DNA from: JAPKZH01 sp964537875
GTDB lineage: Bacteria; Acidobacteriota; Aminicenantia; Aminicenantales; UBA4085
DNA: 8,789 nucleotides
Assembly (NCBI GenBank): GCA_964537875.1
Contig: CAZIDN010000113.1
Coordinates: forward strand, 1-8,789
Direction: 5' to 3'
This document shows, one piece after another, positions 1 to 6,721 of the stretch. Positions within the stretch are counted from its first letter, which is position 1; each line of letters opens with the position of its first letter. The notes below the pieces were generated by a model. It was not told the origin of the DNA and did no database searches. It worked only from the letters and a program-made list of their open reading frames with translations. The translations under genes and the position numbers were made by a program.

Positions 1-129
1 GATGGCGACCTGGAGCCTCTCGTTGGCTCCCTCCGCAAAGCGCAAATCCAGCCCGCCGAGGACCCCGAGGCCGATGCCGGCCGCGGTCGCTTGCCTCAGA
101 AACTCGCGCCGATTGCAGGATCTCTTCAT
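1..129 (-). CDS. Gfo/Idh/MocA-type oxidoreductase, N-terminus only (partial)
   Basis: The minus strand reads 43 codons from an ATG at 129 to the window edge with no stop. An AAGGAG ribosome site lies about 8 bases upstream of the ATG. The peptide opens with a twin-arginine signal: N-R-R-E-F-L at residues 6-11, then an Ala/Gly/Leu-rich hydrophobic core to about residue 28. The last visible residues, E-R-L-Q-V-A-I, match the usual entry into the Rossmann NAD(P)-binding domain of the Tat-exported Gfo/Idh/MocA dehydrogenases, which commonly start this way. The glycine motif that would prove it lies beyond the edge. The Tat signal is seen directly; the family call is inferred from the short N-terminus. 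Other Tat-exported Rossmann enzymes are possible. Confidence 0.6.
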   Translation of the reverse strand, partial: MKRSCNRREFLRQATAAGIGLGVLGGLDLRFAEGANERLQVAI

Positions 130-181
130 CTTCTCGGCTCCTTTTTCGGGCGATCAAATCAAAACCGGTCTTCGCAAAAAG

Positions 182-210
182 AGGATATTCCGGGTTGCGC
201 CCCAGGTCAA
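182..210 (-). promoter_or_regulatory. Candidate sigma-70 promoter for the Gfo/Idh-type gene
   Basis: On the minus strand TTGACC (205-210) is followed by a 17-base spacer and TATCCT (182-187). This places transcription start about 45 bases upstream of the ATG at 129. The -35 box matches 5 of 6 consensus bases and the -10 box 4 of 6. The region also lies just upstream of the divergent gene at 236. This is prediction from sequence only. Confidence 0.4.
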
Positions 211-235
211 GAACAAAAGGAGGCTGTTATTCCGC

Positions 236-718
236 ATGACACGAAGAGCTCTAATTGCATTGGCGGCAGTATTCTGTTTCACCGGCGTGGCCGCCGCCCG
301 GGGCGCCCAGAAAATCGACGCCTGCACCCTGCTGACCAAGGCCCAGATCCAAGCCGCTGTCGGCCAGAACGTCGGCGACGGCAAGCCGAACGCCAACGCC
401 AACCCGGCAGTGGGGGCCTCCTGCCAATATGTGATCGGCGACTACGGCGTATTCAGCATTCTGGTCAAGGCGGTCGGGCCCGGCGAAACCGCCGACAAGA
501 TGATAGCGGAACTGAAAAAAATGAAGATCGCCGTTTCAGACGCCCCGGGCATCGGCGACCGCTCGTTTTTCTCCAGTCCAGGCTACGGCATGCTGCAGCT
601 CAACACTTTCAAGGGCTCCAAGTATCTGCTCATCACCATGCTGGTGCCAGGCGCCACCGAGGCCGCGCAGAAAACTGCCGCCGAAAAATTGATGCGCGAA
701 GCGTTAACCAAAATATGA
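236..718 (+). CDS. Small secreted protein, DUF3558-like (hypothetical)
   Basis: This is a 160-residue protein. The frame is open further upstream, but the ATG at 236 is the sensible start. It has an AAAGGAGG ribosome site at 216-223, and the protein then begins with a clean Sec signal peptide: T-R-R, a hydrophobic stretch, and an A-A-A-R-G-A cleavage region around residues 19-24. The mature part contains D-A-C-T-L-L-T (Cys30) and S-C-Q-Y (Cys63), a probable disulfide pair. It then shows alternating beta/alpha character with P-G-I-G-D-R-S-F-F near the middle. The layout of an N-terminal C-x-L-L followed by a second Cys and G-x-G-D resembles small exported proteins of the DUF3558 type. That resemblance is from memory and no function follows. 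It is divergent from the Gfo/Idh-type gene and convergent with the gene ending at 893. The following 174 bases (719-892) contain nothing I can assign. Confidence 0.65.
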   Translation: MTRRALIALAAVFCFTGVAAARGAQKIDACTLLTKAQIQAAVGQNVGDGKPNANANPAVGASCQYVIGDYGVFSILVKAVGPGETADKMIAELKKMKIAVSDAPGIGDRSFFSSPGYGMLQLNTFKGSKYLLITMLVPGATEAAQKTAAEKLMREALTKI

Positions 719-892
719 GCCCCGGGGAAAATCTCTGGAACCTGTGTATTCTGGCGATACAATTTGTGCGGGACTATCATGATTGATATCGCGCCCGGAG
801 CGGACATTTCCCGCACCATGCAACCGGATGAAGGCCGACTTCAGCCAGCCGGGAAAGGGCACGTGACGTACGGCCCGCCCCTGAGCGGTCGG

Positions 893-1387
893 CTATTTCT
901 TCAGATTCTTGGCTAATTGCCCCAAGAAACTCTTGAGCACTCCCTCCCCCCTGGAGGTCGCGCTCTTACCACCGGCGACTTTGGCGGTGAGAACAGATCC
1001 GCCTTTGTTCTCGTCTATCATCAAGAGCAGATAAAAGACAGCTATCGTTTCGTCTTTCTGTCTGATAACCTCTGGAAGATGACCAGGCTCTTCCTTAGTA
1101 TAATCAGCAAACTCATAGGATCCTATAGTCTTGGGAATGACGGCCAGGATACGTTTTGCTGTGTTATTGGCTCTGAATTCAGATACTTTTATATCGTTAA
1201 GAGTTTTCTTGCATGCGGCCCAAAGCACATCCACTGCGAGATTGTCATAGGCAATCGATTCCTGGGCGATGATGTTCGCCGTTGGCGAAAGCTCGGAACT
1301 CTGAAGTGTACTTTTTTCTTGAGGAGCCCTGGCACAAAAAGCGCCCAAAAGGCAGACCAGTGTTACGGCTAATCTCTTCGTTCTCAT
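893..1387 (-). CDS. Small exported protein of unknown function
   Basis: This is a 164-residue protein starting at the ATG at 1387, directly after a strong AAGGAGGG ribosome site. Residues 1-20 form a Sec-type signal (R-T-K-R, then a hydrophobic stretch ending F-C-A-R-A). The Cys does not sit in a proper lipobox, so a lipoprotein is unlikely but not excluded. The mature part has one amphipathic helix around V-D-V-L-W-A-A-C-K-K-T-L, followed by beta-like segments (R-I-L-A-V-I-P; T-I-A-V-F-Y-L-L-L-M-I-D; S-V-L-T-A-K-V-A-G-G). It ends in a basic helix finishing L-A-K-N-L-K-K. This helix-then-strands plan recalls small periplasmic proteins of the DUF3568 kind, but I do not recognise the family. 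It stands alone, downstream of the decayed hydrolase, and has its own promoter. Confidence 0.65.
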   Translation of the reverse strand: MRTKRLAVTLVCLLGAFCARAPQEKSTLQSSELSPTANIIAQESIAYDNLAVDVLWAACKKTLNDIKVSEFRANNTAKRILAVIPKTIGSYEFADYTKEEPGHLPEVIRQKDETIAVFYLLLMIDENKGGSVLTAKVAGGKSATSRGEGVLKSFLGQLAKNLKK

Positions 1388-1571
1388 AAGATTCCCTCCT
1401 TTTTTGTGAAAAATCCAAACCCTCCGAAGAGAGATGTATTTCCATCCCTCGGATTTCCCAGATAGAAGTGATCAACTGAAACGGAATTGATGGGGATAAA
1501 AAATCGGCTCTCGGGTGTGTTGGCCGAGCAAGTCTCTTTGGCTCGATTTTCCCCTCTATCCATCGTAAGGA

Positions 1572-1601
1572 AGTATAAATCCCGGCTCGAAGAGATGTCA
1601 A
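1572..1601 (-). promoter_or_regulatory. Sigma-70 promoter for the 893-1387 gene
   Basis: The minus strand has a perfect TTGACA (1596-1601), an 18-base spacer and TATACT (1572-1577, 5 of 6 consensus bases). Transcription would begin near 1565, leaving a leader of about 178 bases before the ATG at 1387. The promoter sits just past the stop of the upstream pseudogene, so the small exported protein is probably transcribed independently of the enzyme cluster. Confidence 0.6.
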
Positions 1602-1618
1602 GAAAAGTCGGGGCTTGT

Positions 1619-2320
1619 TCAGCTCGTTCCAGCCGCCTGTTTGAAAAGCGAGGGCAGTTCGATGCGTCTCTCGCCTTTCTTCAATTCCTCGGCCAGGTCC
1701 ATAATTACCGCCTCTTTGAAATTCCGCAGGTTGTAAACGTAGATCATCCCCTTCTTCAGGTCGTTAATGTTGGAATACACGGTCAAGGACCCACCTTCTT
1801 GGTGGGTTTTTTCGAGAACCTCCCGGATGAGGTCTATGCTCAGGCTTCCGGCTCCGGAAAGTATCTTGTCCGCGGTCCGGTATCTCCAGCAAGGATAATT
1901 TCCATCAGCGACGTTGGACATGACGAAATTCGTGGCAATCTAGTACCAGGTGTCGCTCCTGATGAACTGGACACGGCCCTGCCCGTATTCAACGACCATG
2001 GAAGCGCCCGAGCGGTCAGCGACCGGAATCCGGGCCCGTTCCAGGGCAGGAACATTGAGCTTTCCAAAGAACTCCTTGACATCCTGGCAAGTCGCGCACG
2101 TTCCCAGGAGGACCATCAGGACGCTCCCCCTGAAGGCCGGCTTGCCGGCGTCGGGCTTCCAACCGGTCGGAGCGGGGGAATTTCCGTCGATGAAGAGTCC
2201 CTGGTCGTTCATCCCGCCCTGCACGGGCATGTCGTCATAACCGAACACGACCCGGCCGTAATACTTGCCGGAAGCGGGGAAGAAAGTCGCGATCGTCTCG
2301 AGGTGATCACCCTCCTCATT
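1619..2320 (-). pseudogene. Linear amide C-N hydrolase (penicillin-acylase-like), 5'-truncated with in-frame TAG
   Basis: One minus-strand frame runs from about 2320 to the TGA at 1619, broken only by a TAG at 1940-1942. It encodes family hallmarks in order: A-T-F-F-P-A-S-G-K-Y-Y-G-R-V-V-F-G-Y-D-D, then Q-G-G-M-N-D-Q-G-L-F-I-D-G-N, then (after the TAG) I-A-T-N-F, and near the end T-H-Q-E-G-G, T-V-Y-S-N-I-N-D-L and Y-V-Y-N-L-R-N-F. These are typical of Ntn-type linear amide hydrolases related to isopenicillin-N acyltransferase and carcinine hydrolase. Family members begin with a signal peptide and a Cys nucleophile (C-T-x-F, then an N-N-E-D-like motif). Here the frame starts only at N-E-E and meets the upstream 75-residue gene, so about 60 residues including the Cys are absent. 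The TAG follows T-W-Y where Gln would fit (CAG to TAG). The product is very probably inactive. Confidence 0.8.
1789..1812 (+). terminator. Terminator-like hairpin on the plus strand, inside the pseudogene
   Basis: ACCCACC, loop TTCTT, GGTGGGT is followed directly by a T run ending at 1812. This gives a perfect 7-bp stem with a U tract when read on the plus strand. It lies antisense to the hydrolase remnant, in the codons for T-H-Q-E-G-G. No plus-strand gene precedes it, so it may be a coding coincidence or may block antisense transcription. Confidence 0.4.
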
Positions 2321-2543
2321 TTTTCTCGATTCTCTTGAGCCCTCTCTTTTTCAGCTCTTGTGACACCGCCTGATTGATCACCTGCCCGATGACGAAGTAC
2401 ATCATCCAGATCGCTCCGACGGCGATGGCCGCGATCAGCAGCGACTTCCAGAAGCTGAACTTCCCGAATATAAATAGCATCGCGGTTACGAACACAGAAA
2501 GAAACGCGGTCCAGATTTTGAATCCGAGTTCCGGCTTTGCCAT
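2316..2543 (-). CDS. Small two-helix membrane protein
   Basis: This is a 75-residue protein. The ATG at 2543 is chosen over a TTG at 2567 because a GAGGAG ribosome site lies 7 bases before it. Two hydrophobic segments are visible, about residues 10-28 (W-T-A-F-L-S-V-F-V-T...) and 34-54 (L-L-I-A-A-I-A-V-G-A-I-W-M-M...). A charged, lysine-rich helical tail follows (residues 62-75, ending R-I-E-K-K), probably cytoplasmic. It begins 20 bases after the transglutaminase stop, so it is co-transcribed with it. Its stop overlaps the point where the truncated hydrolase frame begins. I do not recognise a family. A role as membrane partner of the neighbouring enzymes is only an inference from position. 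Confidence 0.65.
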   Translation of the reverse strand: MAKPELGFKIWTAFLSVFVTAMLFIFGKFSFWKSLLIAAIAVGAIWMMYFVIGQVINQAVSQELKKRGLKRIEKK

Positions 2544-2563
2544 CTTTTTTCTCCTCGCTAAGA

Positions 2564-4606
2564 TCAATCGATCCTCGTGTTTCGGACCGTCTCGATGAGG
2601 ATCATGGTTCGGACCTTGCCGGCGTCATCCATGATGAAGGAGAACCGGTCGTCCCCCGGCTTGGCCGTCCAGAGGCCTTGCGAATCGGGCCCTTTAATCA
2701 CCCGGACGCCGCGGCCGGGGATATGGACGGCCAGGTGACCGTTGTCATAGGCCACCATGATCTCCTCTTTCTGCATGGGAATGGAATACTGTCCGAGATA
2801 AGGCCGGATGTTTTCAGGGACAGTATCGGGAATGACCGGCAGTTCCGCTTTCTTCGGCAGCCGTATGCGGTTGTGAATGGCCAGCCCAACGACCCGTCCG
2901 GAGGTGTCTCGCTCGAAGGTCACGCCGACATCCCGTGACAGTTTGAACAGCCATTCGCCCTTTTCATCGGGCTCGCGCAGCCCGAAGACGCGCTTGTCGG
3001 CAAGAGTCAGGCTGAGCCCGTCTGCCTCGGCTGAAACGGTGATGACTCCGCGGCGTCCCTTGTATTGACCGAGATACGGCTGATATCTTTTCGCATCCAC
3101 AGTGCCTTGGAATCCCCCGAAACTCTGAGCGCCGGCTTGAAAATCCAGAATTTCCAACTGCTTGGGATTCAAGGCGATGTGCGCGGAGGAAAGGATGCCC
3201 AGGCGGATGTGTCCGGAATCCGCATAATCGACCTCCCGCGCCGTTGTATCAAGGGGAATCCAGCCGATCTCGCCCATATAGACTTCGTTCCAGGCGTGCT
3301 GGCCGAAGCTCCCGCCGAGGTTGGGAACATACATACATCCCCAAACCACTCTGGCCGGAATCCCCACGCCCCGGCAAAACGCGGCGAAGAGGCGGGAATG
3401 GGCGCCGCACTCACCCTCCCTGACATCGTAAGTGTTACGGGCTGATGCCCCGCCGGGGATATCGTAGCCGATTTCCTCGGCCACCCAACTGCTCAGTCGC
3501 CTGGCCGCCTCCCAGGAATCCTTGGCTCCGGCAGTTAGCTCCTTGGTTTTCTGGATGAGCACGGGATCGTCGGATTCGATGAAATCCTCCGGCGCCAGGA
3601 AGGCGCGAAGTTCGGGATTCCTGCCGAAATTCGGCGGAAAAGGAGGGGCCTTGCGGCCATCGTACTTTTCATGACGGACTTCGAAGACACCTTCGATCCG
3701 GTTGTCTTCGACCGTGCCATCGAAGCTTTGCCCGGAGACTCTGAGGCTGTCCGGCGTGATCCAGTTCCCCACCGGTTCCAGTTTGGCCCGGACTTTCAGG
3801 TAAGAAACGGCCGGAATGTCCGAGATCGCCGTCCCGGCCTTGGCAAATAGGTGATTGTCGATGTTGACCCTCTGAAGCTTGTCCTTTATGGACTGATCCG
3901 CGAGCAATTGAGTGCTTCGGGGCCCTTCCGATTTGAGCAGATATCCGGTATCCGCGTTGACCCATTGGCGGAACTTGAATCCGATGTCATGGTCGAGGGA
4001 TTCGAGAATGATCGCCCGGTACGTCTTTCCTGCGATTTGAACGAGTTCAGGACCCTTCCTCGTGACCGTCACTTTGTGGATGTTTCGGTCGAGCACGTCA
4101 AGGGCTTGATAGAGCCTCGGCTCTGGATTGCCTTTGCCGGAATCCTTCAGGAGATGAGGGAAATAGTAGGGGTTTTCTAAAAGCACTCCAGCCGGAAGGG
4201 AGACCACCTTCTCTCGTCCTCCGGGTTGAAGATTGATCCGGGCCGCGTTCCCCTCGATAGAGGCGGTGATGTGGAACTTGAGGCTTCCTGAGTCAATAAC
4301 CTGTTCAGAGAAGGAAAAATGCCCCGTTTCCGGGTCGACCCGGTATTCCGACCAGCCTTGCGTGTCGATAGCGACACCCAAGGCCGAGATGCGGTTTTCC
4401 ACTGTCTCCTTCAGTTGGATCAAGGGTTTGCCTTTCTCTCTGAGATTCAAGATGCTCAATTCAACGTATCCGAAGACTTGTCCGTTCATTTCCAGGGCGT
4501 AGTAAATCTTCTCTTCGGGACTTCCATAAGCGCCTTTAAAGGCAAAGAGGCTTCCCAGAAAAAGGCAGAGAATTGTGATCGCCGTGAACTTGATGATTTT
4601 TTTCAT
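2564..4606 (-). CDS. Secreted transglutaminase-like protein with C-terminal beta repeats
   Basis: This is a 680-residue protein. The ATG at 4606 follows an AAGGAG site. A Sec signal occupies residues 1 to about 29 (M-K-K-I-I-K, hydrophobic core, A-Y-G-S). Residues 30 to about 360 form a beta-rich N-terminal region. The transglutaminase core follows with its full triad: Cys400 in E-G-E-C-G-A-H-S, His437 in Q-H-A-W-N-E-V and Asp453 in P-L-D-T-T. The fold is that of cysteine proteases and amidases which hydrolyse or cross-link peptide amide bonds; the substrate cannot be read from sequence. Residues about 508-597 and 598-680 are two diverged copies of a DUF3471-like domain, each opening with (Q/R)-P-Y-L-G-Q-Y. 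It starts 41 bases after the serine hydrolase stop and precedes the small membrane protein gene, consistent with an operon. It probably acts outside the cytoplasm on peptides or the cell envelope. Confidence 0.85.
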   Translation of the reverse strand: MKKIIKFTAITILCLFLGSLFAFKGAYGSPEEKIYYALEMNGQVFGYVELSILNLREKGKPLIQLKETVENRISALGVAIDTQGWSEYRVDPETGHFSFSEQVIDSGSLKFHITASIEGNAARINLQPGGREKVVSLPAGVLLENPYYFPHLLKDSGKGNPEPRLYQALDVLDRNIHKVTVTRKGPELVQIAGKTYRAIILESLDHDIGFKFRQWVNADTGYLLKSEGPRSTQLLADQSIKDKLQRVNIDNHLFAKAGTAISDIPAVSYLKVRAKLEPVGNWITPDSLRVSGQSFDGTVEDNRIEGVFEVRHEKYDGRKAPPFPPNFGRNPELRAFLAPEDFIESDDPVLIQKTKELTAGAKDSWEAARRLSSWVAEEIGYDIPGGASARNTYDVREGECGAHSRLFAAFCRGVGIPARVVWGCMYVPNLGGSFGQHAWNEVYMGEIGWIPLDTTAREVDYADSGHIRLGILSSAHIALNPKQLEILDFQAGAQSFGGFQGTVDAKRYQPYLGQYKGRRGVITVSAEADGLSLTLADKRVFGLREPDEKGEWLFKLSRDVGVTFERDTSGRVVGLAIHNRIRLPKKAELPVIPDTVPENIRPYLGQYSIPMQKEEIMVAYDNGHLAVHIPGRGVRVIKGPDSQGLWTAKPGDDRFSFIMDDAGKVRTMILIETVRNTRID

Positions 4607-4647
4607 GCCTTCTCCTTCATCATCATGGTCCTTTTCTTTTCCATCTG

Positions 4648-5760
4648 TCAGCGGTGGACCGCGGTCAAGATGTGGTCGTAGAAAAGCTCGGTGGGCCTGT
4701 TCTGGTCGGTTACGGATTGGATCATAGCATACACGACAACGACCATGTCATGCTCGGGCACGACGATGATATATTGGCCGTAGCGCCCCCTGGCCGCATA
4801 GATGTCCTGTCCGGTCTTTCCCCGCGGGTCCGGAGCGAAAATCCACCAGAGATAGCCGTACCCGAAGGGCGGCTGGTTTTTGCCCGCCAGGTCGACGCGC
4901 TTGCGGAAGGATTCCCGGACCCAGCTTTCTGGCAGGACCTGTTCATTTCCCCAACGCCCGTTGTTCAAGTACAGCAGTCCGAACTTGGCGGCGTCCCGGG
5001 CCGTCAAAGCCAAACCGCCGCCAGTGTGAGTATGGCCATCCTGATTCCTCATCCAGATCTTCTTCTCGATCCCGAGCGGCTTGAAGAGAAAGCGCTCGGC
5101 ATACTCGGCGGCATGCATTCCCGTGCGATTCTTGAGCATGCTGGAAATCAGGATGACGCCGCCGCTGTCGTATAGGAACTCCGTCCCCGGCGGCTGGAGC
5201 ATCGGTCGGTCCAGGTAGAACTTGTCCCACCCGGTCGTCAGCCGCATCATTTTCCTGTAGGGCGATCCCGCGTCTCGCTCGTGGAAGTCGGTGCCGCTGC
5301 GCATGGTCAAAAGGTCCTCTAGGCGGAGAGACGCCTTGCGCTCGTCCATGTTGGCGATCCCCTGGACGTCCGGGAAGAAATCCAGCACCTTCTCGTCTAC
5401 GCCCTTGAACTCGCCCCTGGCGATGGCGATTCCGACCAGAGCCGAGGTGAAGCTCTTGGTTACGGACTGGAGGGTGTGAATCCCATCGGCCTGCCAGCCG
5501 TTGAAATACTCCTCGACCACCAGGTAGCCGTGGCGGATGACTAGGAGACAATGAAGCTGGGGGCAGAGTTCCTTCTGTCGGATCAGATCCGCGAGCTCCG
5601 CCAGTTTTTTTGGATCCAATCCCTGGTCGTCCGGTGTCGAGACCGGCCATTGCCAGGAGGTAGGCTCCTGTGACGCAGCGAGGCTGGCTCCCCACATTGC
5701 GAGAATCCCGGCCAACAGGACGCCGGAAAGCCGAAAACGATGTGCCGCGATAGCGTTCAT
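4648..5760 (-). CDS. Secreted serine hydrolase, class C beta-lactamase/PBP fold
   Basis: This is a 370-residue protein counted from the ATG at 5760, preferred over a TTG at 5802 because it gives a proper signal peptide (residues 1 to about 30). The ribosome site (TTGGAG) is only 2 bases from the ATG. The beta-lactamase-fold signatures are present: S-V-T-K (Ser99 nucleophile, Lys102), L-L-T-M-R-S-G, and Y-D-S (Tyr197, the YxN-equivalent). In place of K-T-G there is A-R-G-R-Y-G-Q (about 323-329), as in many COG1680 esterases and peptidases. The family includes D-alanyl carboxypeptidases, esterases and amidases; a true beta-lactamase is unlikely. It is the first gene of the minus-strand cluster and lies 41 bases upstream of the transglutaminase. 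DUF3471-like domains are often fused to this enzyme family, yet here they sit on the neighbouring transglutaminase. Confidence 0.87.
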   Translation of the reverse strand: MNAIAAHRFRLSGVLLAGILAMWGASLAASQEPTSWQWPVSTPDDQGLDPKKLAELADLIRQKELCPQLHCLLVIRHGYLVVEEYFNGWQADGIHTLQSVTKSFTSALVGIAIARGEFKGVDEKVLDFFPDVQGIANMDERKASLRLEDLLTMRSGTDFHERDAGSPYRKMMRLTTGWDKFYLDRPMLQPPGTEFLYDSGGVILISSMLKNRTGMHAAEYAERFLFKPLGIEKKIWMRNQDGHTHTGGGLALTARDAAKFGLLYLNNGRWGNEQVLPESWVRESFRKRVDLAGKNQPPFGYGYLWWIFAPDPRGKTGQDIYAARGRYGQYIIVVPEHDMVVVVYAMIQSVTDQNRPTELFYDHILTAVHR

Positions 5761-5819
5761 GTCTCCAATATAAGAAGAAAACCGACTGAAGTCTGTAGAC
5801 AAAAGTCCTATTTTCCGGG

Positions 5820-6080
5820 ATGGGACATTCGCCTATATGGGGTCGCCCCCTGGACCTGGCGGCCGGGTGCGAAGAGGGATATCAGAACTTCAAGATCGGA
5901 GTTGTCCTGAGGGAGGCCAGGAGGGCGGCGGGGCTTACTCAGGAGGAACTTGCGCGTCGCATAAAGACAAAGAAGACCGCGGTGTCTCGTATCGAAAATC
6001 ATTCCCGAGATATCAGGCTCTCCACATTGGAAAAAATAGCGTCCGCGCTGGGCAAGCGGATACAGATCAAAATTCTGTAG
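5820..6080 (+). CDS. XRE/HigA-type HTH protein, orphan antitoxin-like
   Basis: This is an 86-residue protein. The ATG at 5820 is the only usable start, since an in-frame TAG lies at 5796; it has no clear ribosome site. Residues 16-38 (G-C-E-E-G-Y-Q-N-F-K-I-G...) match the N-terminal helix typical of HigA-like antitoxins. Residues 39-60 are the helix-turn-helix (L-T-Q-E-E-L-A-R-R...V-S-R-I-E-N). R-L-S-T-L-E-K-I-A-S-A-L-G-K-R closes the domain. Such antitoxins bind DNA and a RelE/HigB-type toxin usually encoded just upstream. Here the upstream gene is the divergent serine hydrolase, so the toxin is missing. The first 15 residues (G-H-S-P-I-W-G-R-P...) look unlike the family and may be a replaced 5' end. 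It could be a solitary regulator or a remnant. Confidence 0.75.
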   Translation: MGHSPIWGRPLDLAAGCEEGYQNFKIGVVLREARRAAGLTQEELARRIKTKKTAVSRIENHSRDIRLSTLEKIASALGKRIQIKIL

Positions 6081-6134
6081 AGAGAAATAGTATCCAAAAA
6101 GGGCACGGCCCCGCTTCGAAAATTCACTTCCTAA

Positions 6135-6206
6135 TTGAAGCCATCGATTCGACCATATAAATAGCCATAAAATTATATTGACCTCTTAATGTTATTTATG
6201 TTACTC
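6135..6206 (+). promoter_or_regulatory. AT-rich promoter region of brnTA
   Basis: The 127 bases between the HTH gene and brnT turn sharply AT-rich from about 6155. Possible elements are TTGAAG (6135-6140) with TATAAA (6156-6161), though that spacer is only 15 bases, and TTGACC (6178-6183) close to the gene. No Shine-Dalgarno site precedes the brnT ATG. The exact promoter cannot be fixed by eye. BrnTA systems are usually autorepressed by BrnA here. Confidence 0.3.
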
Positions 6207-6207
6207 T

Positions 6208-6504
6208 ATGATCGTGGTCAAGACCCATTTTGATTGGGACGATGATAAAAACGAGGAGAATCAAGCGAAGCATGGCGTATCATTCGCTATGGCTCAACTT
6301 GCTTTTCTTGATCCGAAACGTGTCATCATGAAGGATATGACCCATAGCCGTGATGAAGAAAGGTATTATTGCATCGGCCGCGTCAATGATGGAATTATGA
6401 CCGTCCGGTTCACTCATCGGGAGAGTGTAATCCGAATTATCGGAGCAGGATACTGGAGAAAAGGGAGGAGGATTTATGAAAAACAAAACAGAATATACAA
6501 ATGA
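6208..6504 (+). CDS. brnT: BrnT-family toxin (type II toxin-antitoxin, DUF497)
   Basis: This is a 98-residue protein with the whole BrnT/DUF497 pattern: F-D-W-D-D-D-K-N-E-E-N (8-18), K-H-G-V-S-F (21-26), E-R-Y-Y-C-I-G (51-57), T-V-R-F-T-H-R (65-71) and I-R-I-I-G-A-G-Y-W-R-K-G (76-86), ending I-Y-E. BrnT is a RelE-like ribonuclease that stops translation when free of its antitoxin. Length is normal for the family and no lesion is visible, so the toxin is probably functional. It overlaps brnA by 29 bases, the usual toxin-first arrangement with coupled translation. Base composition is visibly more AT-rich than the enzyme genes to the left, suggesting transfer. Confidence 0.9.
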   Translation: MIVVKTHFDWDDDKNEENQAKHGVSFAMAQLAFLDPKRVIMKDMTHSRDEERYYCIGRVNDGIMTVRFTHRESVIRIIGAGYWRKGRRIYEKQNRIYK

Positions 6505-6715
6505 GCCCATGGGTAAAACGAAAATCATCAAGGATTTTCTGCCGGCGCCACATTTACTGGTTCTAAAAGATGACAAAGTGAAGGTGACGATTTCGTTGAA
6601 CAAAGAAAGCGTCGAGTTTTTTAAAAAGGAAGCAAAAAAGCATCGGACTTCATATCAGAAGATGATCAGGAAGGTGATAGATGTCTATGCTTCTCATTTT
6701 CAAAAAAGCCCTTAA
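6476..6715 (+). CDS. brnA: BrnA-family antitoxin
   Basis: This is a 79-residue protein that starts inside brnT at the ATG at 6476, behind a strong GGGAGGAGG ribosome site. The N-terminal half (K-I-I-K-D-F-L-P-A-P) is the toxin-wrapping segment of BrnA proteins. Residues 35-71 form a ribbon-helix-helix DNA-binding domain (V-K-V-T-I-S-L strand, E-S-V-E-F-F-K-K-E-A-K-K-H helix, T-S-Y-Q-K-M-I-R-K-V-I helix). BrnA neutralises BrnT and represses the shared promoter. The good ribosome site and absence of one on brnT fit the need for more antitoxin than toxin. Confidence 0.9.
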   Translation: MKNKTEYTNEPMGKTKIIKDFLPAPHLLVLKDDKVKVTISLNKESVEFFKKEAKKHRTSYQKMIRKVIDVYASHFQKSP

Positions 6716-6721
6716 CGGCGC

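Noticed and set aside
2..235. N-terminal extension of the secreted-protein frame back to the left edge
   Set aside because: It would cover the divergent Tat-signal gene and bury the signal peptide. The ATG at 236 has a ribosome site.
1487..2338. Long plus-strand open frame of 283 codons antisense to the hydrolase remnant
   Set aside because: No family motifs, no ribosome site, and the minus strand carries clear hydrolase motifs over the same span. It is a shadow.
4943..5695. Minus-strand 250-codon open frame overlapping the serine hydrolase
   Set aside because: It lies in another frame of the same strand as the well-supported S-V-T-K hydrolase. Its Arg/Gly/Pro-rich composition is typical of a GC-rich shadow frame.
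5761..5819. Promoter for the serine hydrolase cluster (TATATT near the ATG)
   Set aside because: A -10-like box exists but no acceptable -35 at proper spacing, and the start site would fall almost on the ATG.
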